The notes under the pieces: generated by a model | Told to the model about the DNA's origin: nothing | Database searches by the model: none | What the model saw: only the letters and a program-made list of their open reading frames with translations | Translations under genes and position numbers: made by a program | Shown here: piece by piece, positions 1 through 7,694 of the stretch | Position numbering within the stretch: the first letter of the stretch is position 1 | Layout: each line of letters opens with the position of its first letter | Source of the DNA: Streptomyces griseorubiginosus | GTDB lineage: Bacteria; Actinomycetota; Actinomycetes; Streptomycetales; Streptomycetaceae | NCBI RefSeq assembly: GCF_001514195.1 | Contig: NZ_KQ948737.1 | Coordinates: 62,001 to 126,000 of the forward strand | Length of the DNA: 64,000 bases | Reading direction: 5' to 3'

Positions 1-1
1 A

Positions 2-1015
2 GTACTGACCGGCGGCGGTGACTGCCCCGGTCTGAACGCCGTGATCCGCAGTGTCGTCCGCAAGGGGACCCAGGACTACGGTTTCACGTTCGTCGGACTG
101 CGTGACGGCTGGCTCGGCGCCCTTCACGACAGTGTGCTGCCCCTGGGCATCGCCGAGGTACGCGGGATCCTGCCCCGTGGCGGAACCATCCTCGGTTCCT
201 CCCGCACCAATCCCCTCAAGCATGATGACGCAGTGCGGCGCATCCGGGACACTCTGGACGCGCACCAGGTCGACGCGCTCATCGTGATCGGCGGCGAGGA
301 CACCCTCGGCGCAGCCACGGAGCTCAGTCGCCAGGGAATCAAACTGGTCGGCGTGCCCAAGACCATCGACAACGACGTGGCCGGCACCGACTACACCTTC
401 GGCTTCGACACGGCCGTCGGTATCGCCACCGAGGCCATCGACCGGTTGCACACCACCGCCGAGTCGCACATGCGGACGCTGGTGGTGGAGGTGATGGGCC
501 GGCACTCCGGGTGGATCGCCCTGCACGCGGGGGTCGCGGGCGGAGCCAACGTCATTCTCGTCCCGGAGCGGCCGTTCGACATCGATCAGGTCTGCGCCTG
601 GGTGAAGAGCCGTTTCGAGATCAATTACGCGCCGATCGTCGTGGCCGCCGAGGGTGCTGTCCCCAAGGAAGGCCAGATGATCCTCAAGGACCGGTCCGTG
701 GACGAGTACGGCCACGTACGCCTGTCGGGGATCGGTGAGTGGCTGGCCCAGGAGATCGAGGGGCGCACCGGAACAGAGGCCCGCACCACGGTTCTCGGCC
801 ACGTCCAGCGCGGCGGCACGCCCAGCGCCTTCGACCGGTGGCTGGCCACACGCTACGGACTGCACGCGGTCGACGCGGTCAAGGACGGCGACTTCGGCAC
901 GATGGTCGCCCTGCGCGGCACGGACATCGTCCGCATCCCCCTCGACGAGACCCGGGGCAGGACCAAAGTGGTGGACCCGTCGCTGTACGACGAGTTCGGA
1001 GTGTTCTTCGGCTGA
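2..1015 (+). CDS. pfkA: 6-phosphofructokinase, group III, PPi-type residues (5' end outside window)
   Basis: Phosphorylates fructose 6-phosphate in glycolysis, or runs reversibly if PPi-linked. The reading frame is already open at base 2, so the start lies upstream. Visible motifs are GGGDCPGLN at the very start, IGGEDTLGAA, PKTIDNDVAGTDYTFGF and EVMGRHSGWIA. The two positions that separate ATP from PPi enzymes (E. coli 104 and 124) read Asp (in GGEDT) and Lys (in PKTIDND). Family knowledge links the Asp/Lys pair to PPi-dependent enzymes, while Streptomyces ATP enzymes keep Gly at 104. A strong hairpin follows the stop. The next reading frame is a fructose-bisphosphate aldolase start, so this was once a glycolytic pair. 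The family call is firm; PPi use is inferred. Confidence 0.93.
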   Translation, partial: VLTGGGDCPGLNAVIRSVVRKGTQDYGFTFVGLRDGWLGALHDSVLPLGIAEVRGILPRGGTILGSSRTNPLKHDDAVRRIRDTLDAHQVDALIVIGGEDTLGAATELSRQGIKLVGVPKTIDNDVAGTDYTFGFDTAVGIATEAIDRLHTTAESHMRTLVVEVMGRHSGWIALHAGVAGGANVILVPERPFDIDQVCAWVKSRFEINYAPIVVAAEGAVPKEGQMILKDRSVDEYGHVRLSGIGEWLAQEIEGRTGTEARTTVLGHVQRGGTPSAFDRWLATRYGLHAVDAVKDGDFGTMVALRGTDIVRIPLDETRGRTKVVDPSLYDEFGVFFG

Positions 1016-1023
1016 GGTGTTCC

Positions 1024-1063
1024 CAGGGCCGTTCGGCGCCTGTCACGGGACCGAACGGCCCTG
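1024..1063 (+). terminator. Hairpin after phosphofructokinase
   Basis: Perfect 13-bp inverted repeat CAGGGCCGTTCGG / CCGAACGGCCCTG around a 14-nt loop, starting 9 bases after the stop codon. It has no T tract, which is usual for actinomycete terminators. A binding-site role is a weaker alternative. Confidence 0.65.
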
Positions 1064-1128
1064 TCGCACGACCACGCCGCGCCGCACGGTGGGGCCATGA
1101 GCCGTGCGAACCTCGCGGAGGTGGAGCG

Positions 1129-1266
1129 ATGGCCGACGTTCACAGCCTGCTGGGCGACGAGGCGAAGAACCTGCTGACGCACACCGCCCAGGGCATCCCC
1201 AAAGAGGACCTGCACCTTCCCGGGCCCGACTTCGTCGACCGGGTCCTGATCACGACCGACCGCTCG
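1129..1266 (+). pseudogene. fbaB: Class I fructose-bisphosphate aldolase, N-terminal fragment
   Basis: An ATG with a GGTGGAG ribosome site opens with MADVHSLLGDEAKNLLTHTA and continues through GPDFVDRVLITTDRSP, the start of actinomycete FbaB/DhnA-type aldolases (about 290-350 residues). Similarity stops abruptly after about 46 residues, and the sequence becomes the tail of a universal stress protein. All catalytic residues are missing, so the aldolase cannot work. Position right after phosphofructokinase fits a former glycolytic pair cut by a deletion. Confidence 0.75.
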
Positions 1267-1413
1267 CCTGATGCTGGAAGGCCGGGCCTCCCAGACCCTG
1301 CCGGCCGCCGCGCAGCAGGCGGGACTGCTGGTCGTCGGACGTCGGATCCGCGTCGGCCGTCTCGGTGCGCACCGGGTCCGTCGCACACGCGGCGATCCAT
1401 CACGCTCGTTGCC
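1267..1413 (+). pseudogene. Universal stress protein, C-terminal fragment (frameshifted)
   Basis: In one plus-strand frame the bases read GRASQTLPAAAQQAGLLVVG followed by RRIR and GAH. In the next frame from about 1365 they read GSVAHAAIHHARCPV. Together these match the C-terminal nucleotide-binding part (VVGRRIRRSPFGSHIGPVTH) of the intact UspA protein at 1758-2663. A one- or two-base indel near 1370 breaks the frame. It is fused to an aldolase start on its left and to an oppositely oriented UspA start on its right, so it is a deletion remnant. Confidence 0.7.
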
Positions 1414-1672
1414 CGGTCAGTTCGGGGTGGCGGCTGCGGGCGCAGCGCGCGGCGGCTTCGACGATGTCGTCGGCCGACACCTCCTCGGGCGGCTTGCCCA
1501 GGTCCGCAGCGAGCGCGTCGCCCTCGTACCGCTCCCACAGCGACGCGTACACCAGCCGCAACGGCAGTCCGCGCAGGACGGCTTCGTCCGAGGCCCAGTC
1601 CACGGCACGCAGACTCGGCTCCGAGCCGTCGACCCCGACCACGACCGGAAGTTCCTTGGCTATCGCGCTCAT
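1400..1672 (-). pseudogene. Universal stress protein, N-terminal fragment
   Basis: Starts MSAIAKELPVVVGVDGSEPS and runs through RAVDWASDEAVLRGLPLRLV to ARCARSRHPELT, then ends after four unrelated residues. This is the first 85 or so residues of a tandem UspA protein; the rest of domain 1 and all of domain 2 are missing. The break falls where the plus-strand UspA tail ends, so two convergent stress genes were joined tail to tail by a deletion. A short peptide might still be made, but the ATP-binding G-2x-G-9x-G(S/T) motif is absent. Confidence 0.7.
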
Positions 1673-1757
1673 CGCCCTGCTCCTCTCTCGAAGACGATCC
1701 GTGCCATGACCGGACCGCGCAGCACCTCGTCGATCGACTCGTTGACCGTGTCTCTCC

Positions 1758-2663
1758 TCACGGATGCGGGACCACCGCGACGGGGGCGGCGGAGTGGTGC
1801 AGGACCGCGTGGGTGACGGGACCGATGTGGGAGCCGAAAGGGCTGCGGCGGATCCGGCGGCCCACAACGACCAGGGAGGCGTCGCGTGAGGCGTCGGCGA
1901 GGTGGTTGCCGGCGGTGCCGTAGGAGGACTCCTCGGTGACCTCGACGTCCGGGTGCTTTTCCCGCCACGGGCGCAGGAGTTCGGCCAGGGCGACGGACTC
2001 GCGGCGGGCGAGCCTGTCGTGGAGATCGAGGTCCGCGGTGAGGCCGTAGGCGTAGTACGGGGGCGGGTTCCAGCCGTGCACGACTCGCAGCGACGTGGCA
2101 CGCCGGGCCGCCGCCGCGAAGGCGAACTCGATCAGCTCCTCGTCAGGACTCTCGATGTCGAGGCCGACCACGACGGGCCGGAACGGGGCCGCAGAGGCCC
2201 GGGTACCGGCCGGGGCCGTCTCGTGCTCATCAGGGGCCTGCGCATCGGCGCGCACCAGGACGACGGGCCGTTCGGCGTGCGCCACGACGGCCAGCCCGAC
2301 CGAGCCCACCAGAAAGCCTCCGAGGCCGCTCAGCCCGCGAGAGCCGAGGACCAGCACTTCGGCGTCCTTCGCCACGCTCGTCAGCATCTCGGCGGGCCGT
2401 CCGGACACCTGCTCCGTGCTCACGTCGAGACCCGGATGGCGTAGCCGGATGCCTTCGGCCGCTTCACGGGGTACGCGCTCGGTCCAGTGCTGCTGTGTCT
2501 CGGAGCCGAGGAGCGGCGCCTGTGCCATCGGATCCGGTACCGGCTCCCAGACCTGGACCAGCTTGAGCGGCAATCCGAGCAACTGTGCCTCGCGGGCCGC
2601 CCACTCGGACGCGGCTCGGCTCTCACGCGAGCCGTCCAGACCGACGGTGACGGTGCGGGTCAT
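1758..2663 (-). CDS. Universal stress protein, tandem UspA domains
   Basis: 301-residue protein with two UspA domains (about 1-145 and 155-300). Domain 1 begins MTRTVTVGLDGSRESRAASE and ends with the nucleotide-binding stretch LVLGSRGLSGLGGFLVGSVG. Domain 2 begins RPVVVGLDIES and ends VVVGRRIRRSPFGSHIGPVT. The start was chosen because GGAGG lies 6 bases upstream of the ATG. Tandem UspA proteins bind ATP and accumulate in hypoxia, stationary phase and dormancy. The neighbouring pyruvate formate-lyase, DoxX-like, cNMP-fold and CBS genes support a low-oxygen role here, which is an inference. Confidence 0.92.
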   Translation of the reverse strand: MTRTVTVGLDGSRESRAASEWAAREAQLLGLPLKLVQVWEPVPDPMAQAPLLGSETQQHWTERVPREAAEGIRLRHPGLDVSTEQVSGRPAEMLTSVAKDAEVLVLGSRGLSGLGGFLVGSVGLAVVAHAERPVVLVRADAQAPDEHETAPAGTRASAAPFRPVVVGLDIESPDEELIEFAFAAAARRATSLRVVHGWNPPPYYAYGLTADLDLHDRLARRESVALAELLRPWREKHPDVEVTEESSYGTAGNHLADASRDASLVVVGRRIRRSPFGSHIGPVTHAVLHHSAAPVAVVPHP

Positions 2664-2715
2664 GTTGTCCACCTCCTGCATCGGGGGTCCCGATGCCAGC
2701 GTCGTCTTCGGATGA

Positions 2716-2752
2716 GGCCACTGGCAGGGGCCGCAGGTCCCTGCCAGTGGCC
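2716..2752 (-). terminator. Strong hairpin between DoxX-like and stress protein genes
   Basis: Perfect 14-bp arms GGCCACTGGCAGGG / CCCTGCCAGTGGCC with a 9-nt loop. It lies after the stop of the DoxX-like gene and before the stress protein start, both on the minus strand, so it probably separates the two transcripts. Confidence 0.7.
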
Positions 2753-2827
2753 GACCGGCCCCCCTCATGCCGGTCTTCGGCGCGGCGGACCCGCTTCCCC
2801 TTGTGGGGTCCGCCACGCCTCCCGTGG

Positions 2828-3451
2828 TCAGCGCAGCCGGCGGTTGCGGCCGACGAACGGGAGCCTGGCCCAGAGCCTGCCGAGGCCGAGGGTGTCCCCG
2901 GCGCAGGCGGCGGCGAGGGCGATCAGGACGACGGCGTAGACGACGTGGTAGTCGACGAAGGGGTTCGTCGACATGCTCGGCGAGCCGTCCGACAGGTGCT
3001 TGGCCGGTGGCCACTCCGCGATCCACATCAGCGCCATCATCACGGCGCCCGCGAGGGCCGCGAACCGCAGCGCCACACCGGCCATCAGCGCGACACCGAT
3101 GCCGAGCAGACCGAGCATGAACAGCCAGTCGGCCCATGCATCACCGGCCCAGGAGTGGAACGTGGCCTTCATCGGCCCGGCGGCCACCGAGCCGAGGAAG
3201 CCCTTGGTGGGCGAGCCGCCGTCGATCCAGCCGTTGCCCGCCTGGGTGGCGTAACCGAACCCGAAGGTCTTGTCGAGGAATGCCCACAGAAAGACGAACC
3301 CGGTCAGCAGCCGCAGAGAAGCGAAGGCGTAGGCCCGTGCGGTGTGCGCGAGGGGCTCTGCCGACTCGGCGGAGGCAGAGGCACTGCGGTTCCTGCGGAA
3401 GGACGGCAGGTGGAAGCCCGAACTCCGGTGCGGGTGCTCGTGGACAGCCAT
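2828..3451 (-). CDS. DoxX-like integral membrane protein
   Basis: 207 residues. After a basic N-terminus there are about four hydrophobic segments (LRLLTGFVFLWAFLDKTFGF, WLFMLGLLGIGVALMAGVAL, AALAGAVMMALMWIAEWPP, VYAVVLIALAAACAGDTLGL), the layout of the DoxX/DoxD-like family. The segment with FLWAFLDKTFGFG followed by a glycine-rich loop is typical of the actinomycete branch. The ATG at 3451 was chosen because GAAGGGATCA precedes it. DoxX-like proteins are linked to redox and thiol homeostasis in some bacteria, but this branch has no proven function. It sits among low-oxygen genes. Confidence 0.8.
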   Translation of the reverse strand: MAVHEHPHRSSGFHLPSFRRNRSASASAESAEPLAHTARAYAFASLRLLTGFVFLWAFLDKTFGFGYATQAGNGWIDGGSPTKGFLGSVAAGPMKATFHSWAGDAWADWLFMLGLLGIGVALMAGVALRFAALAGAVMMALMWIAEWPPAKHLSDGSPSMSTNPFVDYHVVYAVVLIALAAACAGDTLGLGRLWARLPFVGRNRRLR

Positions 3452-3558
3452 GGCGGTGATCCCTTCGAAGGGCCTCGATCCGTGCTTGACGTCCCCCACT
3501 CTCCCGGCGTGCGATCGGGGCCGACGGATGCCGAAGGTCTGTGCCTACTGGGCTGAAC

Positions 3559-3576
3559 GGCCCTATTCGAAGGGCC
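3559..3576. promoter_or_regulatory. Dyad upstream of the DoxX-like gene
   Basis: GGCCCT-ATTCGA-AGGGCC, perfect 6-bp arms, about 108 bases before the DoxX-like start. The form resembles binding sites of DosR/DevR-type dormancy regulators, but the match to any specific consensus is not established. Confidence 0.35.
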
Positions 3577-3769
3577 ACTTGGGATGGAGTCCCGCCGGGG
3601 TCGCGTGGAGCACGCGCTCGCGAGCACACCGATGGATCATGGGCGGACCAAGGAAACGGCTCAGTGAACCCCAAACGGACAGCCCCGGCCGGCGCAGTTC
3701 GGTGCCCGCGGGCCTCCCGTTATGGCGCCGCCTCGTGCCCGGAGCCGTGACGCTCTTCGGCCACCGGCG

Positions 3770-4140
3770 CGCCTGCTTGCAGAGGGACCTGCAGACCGCG
3801 GTCACCGTGGCCGCGTCTTCGTGCCACAGGTCACGGTGTACGCGGGTGTCGCAGGCCTGCCACTGGTCGCCGGGCTGTGAGCGATCCTGCCCGCCCTCGC
3901 CCTGTGCGCGCTGCTGCGCTCCTCACGTCCGTCATCGGTCCACCCCGACTCCGCGGTCACGGTCGGCCCCCTGGGCCTGGCAGTACGGCTGGTGCGGCTG
4001 GGGCTTTCCTCGCGGACCTGCTCTCGCGGCCGCATTCCCCAAGCTCACCGGGGCGACACGATCGGCGTCGCCTTCTTTTCCCACCGGCCATCCGCTACGC
4101 CGTACCGGTCGCTGTCGGCCCGCACGTGGCACGGCTGCTG
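3770..4140 (+). pseudogene. SulP-family anion permease, decayed
   Basis: Family motifs are spread over three plus-strand frames. RDLQTAVTVAA near 3780 is followed in another frame by VPQVTVYAGVAGLPLVAGL, an in-frame stop, then AILPALALCALLRSSRP and HPDSAVTV. After another shift come GAFLADLLSRP and, nearby, PKLTG. The order matches the first 150 or so residues of SulP sulfate/bicarbonate transporters (DLxAGVTVA, VPQxMAYA, PVTGLY, GFLADLLSRP, KLTG). With several frameshifts, a stop and no STAS domain it cannot encode a transporter. The rest of 3452-4280 shows no credible gene. Confidence 0.65.
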
Positions 4141-4280
4141 AGCCGGTGGCCGGAGGTGTCCAGGAGCTCCCGTTCCACTCGGGCAAGGGCGAACACGATC
4201 CCACGGTGGCCGAGTTCGAGGCCGGAGCGCGTCGACCGCGTGGCGTACCTGATCTTGAGGGACCGGGCTCCCCCACCTCT

Positions 4281-5012
4281 TCAGTGAGCCACCAAGCCGT
4301 ACGCACGGAACGCTTCCCGTACCCGCTCGACCGACTCCCGCGTCGGGCTCGGAGTGTCGCGCAGTGGGAACGGGATGCCGAGGGCCTCGTACTTCGCGGC
4401 ACCGAGCTTGTGGAACGGCAGGATGTCCACCCGATCGACAGAGCCGAGCTCCGCGAGGAACGCGGCAAGCCCTGCGACGCCTTCCGGGTCGTCCGTCCAA
4501 CCCGGCACCAGGACGTAGCGGATCCACGTCGCAACGCCGAGCCGGTTCAGACGGGTGGCGAAGTTCAAGGTGGGCGCCAGCTCGCCGCCGGTCAGGCGAC
4601 GGTAGGCCGGGACGTCGAAGGACTTGATGTCCAGGAGCACCAGGTCGGTGTCGGCCAGCAGCCCGTCGGTGGCGCGCGTGCCGAGGAAGCCGGAGGTGTC
4701 GAGGGCGGTGTGCAGCCCGACGTCCTTGCAGCGGCGCAGGATCTCCCCCGTGAAAGTGTGCTGCAGCAACGGCTCACCGCCCGTGACGGTCACGCCGCCG
4801 CCCGACGCGGTGACGAAGGCCCGGTACCTCTCGATCTCCGCCATCACCTCGTCGACGCTCGTCTCCTTGCCGTCACGCATGTGCCAGGTGTCCGGGTTGG
4901 CGCAGTACAGGCAGCGCAGTGGGCAGCCGGACACGAAGAGGACGAACCGGGTCCCGGGGCCGTCCACGCCGGTGGACAGGTCCCAGGAGTGGATCCGGCC
5001 GGTGGTCGCCAT
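4281..5012 (-). CDS. pflA: Pyruvate formate-lyase activating enzyme (radical SAM)
   Basis: 243 residues. It installs the glycyl radical on pyruvate formate-lyase using S-adenosylmethionine and a [4Fe-4S] cluster. The CPLRCLYC motif near residue 30 supplies the CxxxCxxC ligands, preceded by the family's GVDGPGTRFVLFVSGCPLRC region; GGGVTVTGGEP is the SAM-binding GGE stretch. It follows pflB directly. A GTG at 5021 overlaps the pflB stop as GTGA, and an ATG lies at 5012, so translational coupling is likely whichever start is used. The length is normal. It must act under low oxygen because the cluster and radical are oxygen sensitive. Confidence 0.95.
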   Translation of the reverse strand: MATTGRIHSWDLSTGVDGPGTRFVLFVSGCPLRCLYCANPDTWHMRDGKETSVDEVMAEIERYRAFVTASGGGVTVTGGEPLLQHTFTGEILRRCKDVGLHTALDTSGFLGTRATDGLLADTDLVLLDIKSFDVPAYRRLTGGELAPTLNFATRLNRLGVATWIRYVLVPGWTDDPEGVAGLAAFLAELGSVDRVDILPFHKLGAAKYEALGIPFPLRDTPSPTRESVERVREAFRAYGLVAH

Positions 5013-5017
5013 CGGGC

Positions 5018-7276
5018 TCACAGTGATCCGTGGAAGGTACGGCTGATCACGTCGAGCTGCTGTTCCCGCGTCAGCCGGACGAAGTTGACTGCGTATCCGG
5101 ACACGCGGATGGTCAGCTCCGGGTACTTCTGCGGGTGCTCCATCGCGTCTTCCAGCGTGGCCCGGTCCAGCACGTTGACGTTCATGTGGAAGCCCCCGAC
5201 CGTCATGTATGCGTCGAGGATGCCGACCAGGTGCCCGGCGCGCTCGGCCGGATGATGGCCCAGCCCCTCGGGTGTGATGGTCGTGGTCAGCGAGATGCCG
5301 TCCCGGGCCTGCTCGTACGGCAGTTTGGCCACCGACAGGGCCGAGGCGGCGACCCCGTGCCGGTCACGTCCGTTCATCGGGTTGGCCCCGGGCGCGAAGG
5401 GCTGTCCGGACCGGCGGCCGTCGGGAGTGTTTCCGGTGTGCTTGCCGTAGACGACGTTCGAGGTGATCGTCAGGACGGACTGGGTGTGCTCGGCGTTGCG
5501 GTAGGTGGGATGCCTGCGCACCTTCGCCATGAACGACTCCACCAGTGCCACGGCGATGCTGTCGGCGCGGTCGTCGTTGTTGCCGTACGCCGGGAAGTCT
5601 CCCTCGGTGCGGAAGTCGACGGCGAGTCCGGTGGCATCACGGAACACCTTCACACGCGCGTACTTGACGGCGGACAGGCTGTCGGCCGCGACCGAGAGGC
5701 CGGCGATGCCACAGGCCATGAAGCGGTGCACGGGGTGGTCGTGAAGGGCCATCTCGAGGCGCTCGTAGGCGTACTTGTCGTGCATGTAGTGAATGACGTT
5801 CAGCGCATCCACGTACGTCTCCGCCAGCCAGTCCAGGACGCGGTCGTACGCCGTGGAGAGCGCCTCGTAGTCCAGGTACTCCCCCGTGAGCGGGGGTGCC
5901 GGGGGCGCGATCTGCTCGCCCGTCATCTCGTCCCGGCCGCCGTTGACGGCGTACAGCAGCGCCTTGGCCAGGTTCACCCGCGCTCCGAAGAACTGCATCT
6001 GCCGGCCCACCGCCATCGCGGAGACGCAGCAGGCGATCGCGGTGTCGTCACCGGTCCGCGGGCGCACCAGGTCGTCGGACTCGTACTGGACGGCGCTGGT
6101 GTCGATCGAGACCTGGGCGCAGAACTCCTTGAAGCCTGCGGGCAGTCGTGGCGACCACAGCACGGTGAGGTTGGGTTCCGGCGCCGGGCCCAGGTTGTAC
6201 AGGGTCTGGAGAAAGCGGAAGGAGGTGCGGGTGACCAGCGTGCGGCCGTCCTCACCCATGCCGCCGATGGACTCCGTCACCCACGTCGGATCGCCGGAGA
6301 ACAGGTCGTCGTACTCGGGAGTGCGCAGGAACCGTACGATCCGCAGTTTGATCACGAAGTCGTCGATCAGTTCCTGGGCGCGGGTCTCGTCGATGGTCCC
6401 GCACGCCAGGTCGCGCTGGAGGTAGATGTCGAGGAACGTGGACGTACGCCCCAGGGACATCGCGGCGCCGTTCTGCTCCTTCACCGCCGCGAGGTAGCCC
6501 AGGTAGAGCCACTGCACGGCCTCGTGGGCGGTGGCGGCGGGCCGGCTGACGTCACATCCGTACGAGGCGGCCATCTCTGCGAGCTCGGCCAGCGCCCTTG
6601 TCTGCTCGGCGAGTTCTTCCCGGTCGCGGATGACGTCGGCGGTGGAGGGGCGTGCGTCCAGCAGGGCGCGTTCGGCTCGCTTGGCCTCGATGAGGCGGTC
6701 CGTGCCGTACAGGGCCACGCGCCGGTAGTCGCCGATGATCCTGCCCCGGCCGTACGCGTCGGGCAGGCCGGTGATGATGCCCGCCCTGCGGGCGGCACGC
6801 ATCTGCGGGGTGTAGGCGTCGAAGACACCGTCGTTGTGGGTCTTGCGGTAGGTGCCGAAGACCCGTGTCACGAACGGGTCGGGCTCGTAGCCGTACGCCT
6901 TCAGCCCGTTCTCGACCATCCGCAGCCCGCCGTTCGGCATGATCGCGCGCTTGAGCGGGGCGTCGGTCTGGAGGCCGACGATCAGTTCGCGGTCGCGGTC
7001 TATGTAGCCGGGGGCGTGCGAGGTGATCGTGGAGGGGGTGGCGGTGTCGACGTCCAGGACGCCCCGCCTCCGTTCCTCCGGAAACAGCGCGCTGACCTTC
7101 CTCCACACCTCGCGGGTACGGTCGGTGGCACCGGTCAGGAACGAGTCGTCGCCTTCGTACGGCGTGTAGTTGGCCTGGATGAAGTCGCGCACGTCGACGC
7201 GCTCGCGCCAGCGGGGCCCGGCGAACCCACGCCAGGCCCCGTCCACCTGCACGCCTGTTGTCACGGTGGCGGTCAT
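5018..7276 (-). CDS. pflB: Pyruvate formate-lyase (formate C-acetyltransferase)
   Basis: 752 residues, normal for PFL. Converts pyruvate and CoA to acetyl-CoA and formate by glycyl-radical chemistry. The adjacent catalytic cysteines are in IACCVSAMAVG, and the glycyl radical site is RVSGYAVNFVRL near the C-terminus. NMNGRDRHG and the TPEGLGHH region are also family-like. The ATG has AAAGGAAC upstream. It forms an operon with the small membrane ORF upstream and pflA downstream. No formate transporter (FocA) is visible. A complete PFL pair is uncommon in aerobic filamentous actinomycetes and, with the stress proteins, suggests micro-oxic survival. Confidence 0.96.
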   Translation of the reverse strand: MTATVTTGVQVDGAWRGFAGPRWRERVDVRDFIQANYTPYEGDDSFLTGATDRTREVWRKVSALFPEERRRGVLDVDTATPSTITSHAPGYIDRDRELIVGLQTDAPLKRAIMPNGGLRMVENGLKAYGYEPDPFVTRVFGTYRKTHNDGVFDAYTPQMRAARRAGIITGLPDAYGRGRIIGDYRRVALYGTDRLIEAKRAERALLDARPSTADVIRDREELAEQTRALAELAEMAASYGCDVSRPAATAHEAVQWLYLGYLAAVKEQNGAAMSLGRTSTFLDIYLQRDLACGTIDETRAQELIDDFVIKLRIVRFLRTPEYDDLFSGDPTWVTESIGGMGEDGRTLVTRTSFRFLQTLYNLGPAPEPNLTVLWSPRLPAGFKEFCAQVSIDTSAVQYESDDLVRPRTGDDTAIACCVSAMAVGRQMQFFGARVNLAKALLYAVNGGRDEMTGEQIAPPAPPLTGEYLDYEALSTAYDRVLDWLAETYVDALNVIHYMHDKYAYERLEMALHDHPVHRFMACGIAGLSVAADSLSAVKYARVKVFRDATGLAVDFRTEGDFPAYGNNDDRADSIAVALVESFMAKVRRHPTYRNAEHTQSVLTITSNVVYGKHTGNTPDGRRSGQPFAPGANPMNGRDRHGVAASALSVAKLPYEQARDGISLTTTITPEGLGHHPAERAGHLVGILDAYMTVGGFHMNVNVLDRATLEDAMEHPQKYPELTIRVSGYAVNFVRLTREQQLDVISRTFHGSL

Positions 7277-7313
7277 CGCCGTTCCTTTCTCGTTCTGCGC
7301 GTCGGCGCAGGGC

Positions 7314-7502
7314 TCAGTGGTGCGCCAGGTGCGGTTCGAAACCGTCAGCGGTCGCCCTTCGGTGCCCGGTGGACCGCCCGTGCCGTGCCATCCGCACGAT
7401 CAGCGCGTCGAGCAGGGCGCTCACCACCACGGTCGCGGCGGCGAAGATCACCAGCAGCACGGTGAACAGCCTCCAGAAGTCGGGAGTCAGTGAGGTACCC
7501 AC
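7314..7502 (-). CDS. Small single-span membrane protein upstream of pflB
   Basis: 62 residues beginning VGTSLTPDFW, with one long hydrophobic stretch (LFTVLLVIFAAATVVVSALL) followed by a basic tail. A GTG at 7502 has a G-rich ribosome site; a second in-frame GTG lies at 7511. It ends 37 bases before pflB and reads the same way, so it is probably the first gene of the pfl operon. I do not recognise the family. It is too short and differently organised to be a FocA formate channel. Confidence 0.55.
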   Translation of the reverse strand: MGTSLTPDFWRLFTVLLVIFAAATVVVSALLDALIVRMARHGRSTGHRRATADGFEPHLAHH

Positions 7503-7601
7503 AGAGCTCACCCCCCGTCGGGCGGGTCGTCTCACCTCTTCATGCAACAGCGGTGGCGGCCGTGCCGCAGGGTGCCGAAGGTCGTCACGGCACCGCCGAG
7601 T

Positions 7602-7618
7602 GGTCCATCCGATGGACC
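7602..7618. promoter_or_regulatory. Palindrome between pfl operon and cNMP-fold gene
   Basis: GGTCCATC-C-GATGGACC, perfect 8-bp arms, in the divergent gap between the small pfl-linked ORF and the cNMP-binding-fold gene. A good candidate for a regulator controlling both directions, such as a two-component or CRP-type factor. The binding protein is unknown. Confidence 0.45.
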
Positions 7619-7694
7619 GAGTGGCCCATGCGCCGACGCCGAAGGCGGGCACAGGCTGGTAGTGGCAGGTTCCACACCCGTCAGGAGGCACGCC

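Noticed and set aside
739..1923. Long plus-strand open frame through the aldolase and stress protein remnants
   Set aside because: High GC keeps alternative frames open. Only its FbaB start is recognisable, and the rest is out of frame with the real fragments.
3342..5255. Very long plus-strand open frame opposite pflA and DoxX-like genes
   Set aside because: Its residues are rich in Arg, Pro and Ser, as expected of a frame shadowing minus-strand genes. Only the SulP-like stretch has independent support.
5030..7465. 811-codon plus-strand frame opposite pflB
   Set aside because: It is the antisense shadow of a firmly identified gene; no domain is recognisable.
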